From an uncultured Microbacteriaceae bacterium (GTDB taxonomy: Bacteria > Actinomycetota > Actinomycetes > Actinomycetales > Microbacteriaceae): a stretch of 8,628 nucleotides of DNA. Where the stretch lies: positions 1 through 8,628 of the forward strand of contig CAKUJB010000060.1 of assembly GCA_934661165.1 (NCBI GenBank), in the 5' to 3' direction. The notes under the pieces are model-generated. The model made no database searches. It was not told the origin of the DNA and saw only the letters and a list, made by a program, of their open reading frames with translations. Below, piece by piece: positions 7,276-8,628 of the stretch. The translations under genes were made by a program, and so were the position numbers. How positions within the stretch are numbered: position 1 is the stretch's first letter; each line of letters starts with the position of its first letter.

Positions 7276-7752
7276 TCACGAGTTCGTGATGCGCAGGTTC
7301 GCGACCGGGCGGCTGTCGACGTCGGCCGCGGGGGTGCGCACGGGGACCTCGAGTCGCACGGTGTCGCCCGCGGGGACATCCGTCGCGACGCATTCGACGG
7401 GGGTCGCCGCAGGCGTCGGGCACGACCACGCCGGATCCCCGTCGATCGTGCGCGCGGCGTCGACCTGCATGCCGCCGGGGAGCCGGAGCCGGAGGGTCGC
7501 GTCGATCGCGGCCTTCGCCGTGTTCTTCACCTCCACGACGATGCGATTCAGGCGCGTCCCGTCGCCGAGCCCGGCGTCGCCCTCGTCGACGACATCGAGG
7601 AAGAGGGCGGCCTCCGGCGGCACGGGCACCGGCGTGCTCGGCGTCGTCGGCGCGGGCGCGGGTGGTTGCGGCGCCGGCGGCGGGACGACCGGCGGCGGCG
7701 TGGGCGTCGGCGTCGCGGACGGGTCGGATGCGCCACGGTGGCGTGGGCCCGG
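7276..7752 (-). CDS. Unrecognised protein, C-terminal fragment: Pro/Thr linker plus beta-rich domain
   Basis: The frame ending at TGA 7276-7278 stays open back to the junction, about 158 codons. Its first part is a low-complexity linker of Pro, Thr, Ala and Val (PTPTPPPVVPPP and similar, encoded at about 7630-7725). The following ~110 residues alternate in a beta-sandwich fashion (ALFLDVVDEG, NRIVVEVKNTAK, ATLRLRLPGGMQV, VRLEVPVRTP, ANLRITNS) like DUF11/Ig-like wall or secreted domains, with Cys in SCPTP and VECVA that could form a disulfide. I infer an extracytoplasmic C-terminal domain, but see no signal peptide because the N terminus is missing. A GTG at 7629 could formally start it; the in-frame linker upstream says otherwise. 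It ends 23 nt before purL. Its 5' part is lost where foreign-looking sequence begins (about 7730-7752). Confidence 0.6.
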   Translation of the reverse strand, partial: PGPRHRGASDPSATPTPTPPPVVPPPAPQPPAPAPTTPSTPVPVPPEAALFLDVVDEGDAGLGDGTRLNRIVVEVKNTAKAAIDATLRLRLPGGMQVDAARTIDGDPAWSCPTPAATPVECVATDVPAGDTVRLEVPVRTPAADVDSRPVANLRITNS

Positions 7753-7755
7753 TCA
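7730..7755. other. Junction between actinobacterial-type and gammaproteobacterial-type DNA
   Basis: Below about 7730 the sequence is a Pro/Thr linker with the same GC-rich style as the purine genes. Above 7753 it is EAL coding sequence with a different codon style. Between them is a GC-rich spacer holding a 5-bp inverted repeat (CCACG 7733-7737 and CGTGG 7742-7746). No direct repeat, tRNA, integrase or transposase marks the boundary. An assembly join is likelier than an insertion. Confidence 0.6.
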
Positions 7756-8628
7756 TCGGCCGGCCTGCCCCTGCGTGGCGACGGCACTGGCCTCGTCGTG
7801 CAGGCGCCGGGCGAAATCATCGGCCTGCAATCCGGGTGCGAACAGGAACCCCTGGCCGATGTGCACGCCCAGATCCAGCAGATGTTGCCGCTGTTCTTCG
7901 GTTTCGATGCCTTCGGCCACCAGGTCCAGTTCCAGGCTGCTGGCGATGCTGGCCACGGCCTTGCACACCGCCATGTCCGACCGGTTCGAGGGGATGCCCT
8001 GCACGAACAGGCTGCTCAGCTTCAGCCCCTGGATCGGCAGCCGGCGCAGGTAGTTCAGGGCACTGTAGCCTTCGCCGAAGTCGTCGATCGCCAGGGCGAC
8101 GCCCATCGTACGTAGGCGGGTGAAGGCCTGCAGGGTTTCCGGCGCGTCCTCGATCAGCGCGCGCTCGGTGAATTCGAGTTCGAGCGACTCGCCCGGCAGA
8201 CCGAATTCGTGCAAGAGATCCTGCACGATGGCCGGCAGGTCGGCTGCCAGGAACTGCCGGTACGACACGTTCACCGCGATGCGTACCTGGCCCAGGCCGG
8301 CGCTGCGCCAGGCGGCGATCTGCCGGCACGCGGCACGCAGCACCCAGTTGCCGATGTGCACGATGTCGCCGTTGCTCTCGGCCAGGGCGATGAAGTGGTC
8401 CGGACGCATCTCGCCCAGCTTGCGATGCCGCCAGCGGATCAGGGCCTCGGCGCCGATGGTGCGGCCGTTGCGCAGGTCGACCTGCGGCTGGTACACCAGA
8501 TGGAATTCGTCGTTCCCCACCGCATGCCGCAGGTGGGTTTCCATCTGCAGCGACTGGTGCTGGTCGTGTGCCATGTCCGCCTGGTAGGCCATCCAGCCAT
8601 TGCGCATGCGCCGCTTGCTGGCGTACAT
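7753..8628 (-). CDS. GGDEF-EAL protein, C-terminal part with full EAL domain (cut by window edge)
   Basis: The 291 visible residues open with MYASKRRMRNGW, the typical last helix of a GGDEF domain, so the ATG at the window edge is internal and the true N terminus lies outside. Residues about 27-275 form an EAL domain, a family that cleaves cyclic di-GMP to pGpG. Expected catalytic residues are present: Glu61 (EAL), Asn120 (NVS), Glu152 (ELEFTE context), Asp182-Asp183 (DDFG), Lys203, Glu239 (AEGIET) and Gln259 (GQGFLF). However, the usual Lys-x-Asp is Lys-Leu-Ser (Ser205), and the loop-6 motif reads DFGEGYSAL, so activity may be reduced. Codon use (CTG, CAG, frequent GAA) differs from all genes at lower coordinates. 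Wording of the domain suggests a gammaproteobacterium, probably Xanthomonadaceae. TGA at 7753-7755 appears to be its native end. Confidence 0.9.
   Translation of the reverse strand: MYASKRRMRNGWMAYQADMAHDQHQSLQMETHLRHAVGNDEFHLVYQPQVDLRNGRTIGAEALIRWRHRKLGEMRPDHFIALAESNGDIVHIGNWVLRAACRQIAAWRSAGLGQVRIAVNVSYRQFLAADLPAIVQDLLHEFGLPGESLELEFTERALIEDAPETLQAFTRLRTMGVALAIDDFGEGYSALNYLRRLPIQGLKLSSLFVQGIPSNRSDMAVCKAVASIASSLELDLVAEGIETEEQRQHLLDLGVHIGQGFLFAPGLQADDFARRLHDEASAVATQGQAGR

Noticed and set aside
7276..7755. A natural fusion of the EAL protein with the Pro/Thr-linker protein, since both are in the same frame
   Set aside because: A TGA at 7753-7755 separates them, codon styles differ, and sharing a frame has a one-in-three chance.
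7262..7756. An Arg/Pro-rich open frame overlapping the linker protein in another frame
   Set aside because: Composition is typical of a shadow frame; the frame ending at 7276 has beta-strand periodicity and a coherent Pro/Thr linker.
4778..8053. A plus-strand open frame of over 1000 codons antisense to purL
   Set aside because: Its translation is a repetitive Arg/Ala/Glu/Asp mix with no domain, it opposes the well-supported purL, and it runs straight through the suspected junction. It is a by-product of high GC.

Overview
The first ~7.7 kb reads as a chromosomal segment from a high-GC actinobacterium. The codon bias (GAG, GTC, CTC, ATC), many GTG starts, and a purS-purQ-purL arrangement with an actinobacterial-type PurC all point that way; Microbacteriaceae or a close relative is my inference. 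The last ~0.88 kb has different composition and codon use (CTG, CAG and frequent GAA). It encodes the end of a GGDEF-EAL protein of gammaproteobacterial, probably Xanthomonadaceae, character. The two parts meet near 7730-7755 with no mobile-element hallmark, so a chimeric contig is the simplest explanation.

Layout: (1) 1-168, minus strand, the first 56 residues of a ChrA-type chromate transporter, cut by the window edge. (2) 179-1612, minus, a DHA2-like MFS drug exporter immediately upstream of chrA. (3) A 59-bp divergent gap, then purC, purS and purQ on the plus strand (1672-3541). (4) Convergent to purQ, three minus-strand genes: a DUF1801 protein (3551-3955), a CPBP-like membrane protein (3981-4811) and purL (4949-7252), with a strong stem-loop just after purL. 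(5) 7276-7752, minus, the C-terminal part of an unrecognised protein with a Pro/Thr-rich linker and a beta-rich domain, truncated at the junction. (6) 7753-8628, minus, the end of a GGDEF domain and a complete EAL domain, cut by the window edge.

Functionally the core is de novo purine synthesis. PurS, PurQ and PurL form FGAM synthetase (step 4), and PurC makes SAICAR (step 7). Here the PurL subunit is on the opposite strand, separated from purSQ by two unrelated genes.

The most interesting regulatory pattern is a promoter -10-like hexamer placed 6-7 nt before the start codon of seven genes: TAGGAT, TTGGAT, GATGAT, TAGACT, TACGAT, CAGTAT and TAGGCT. None of these starts has a convincing, well-spaced Shine-Dalgarno sequence. 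This is what leaderless actinobacterial transcription looks like. I found no tRNA, rRNA, CRISPR array, insertion sequence or clearly novel multi-gene system, and no stretch over 300 bases lacks a gene.
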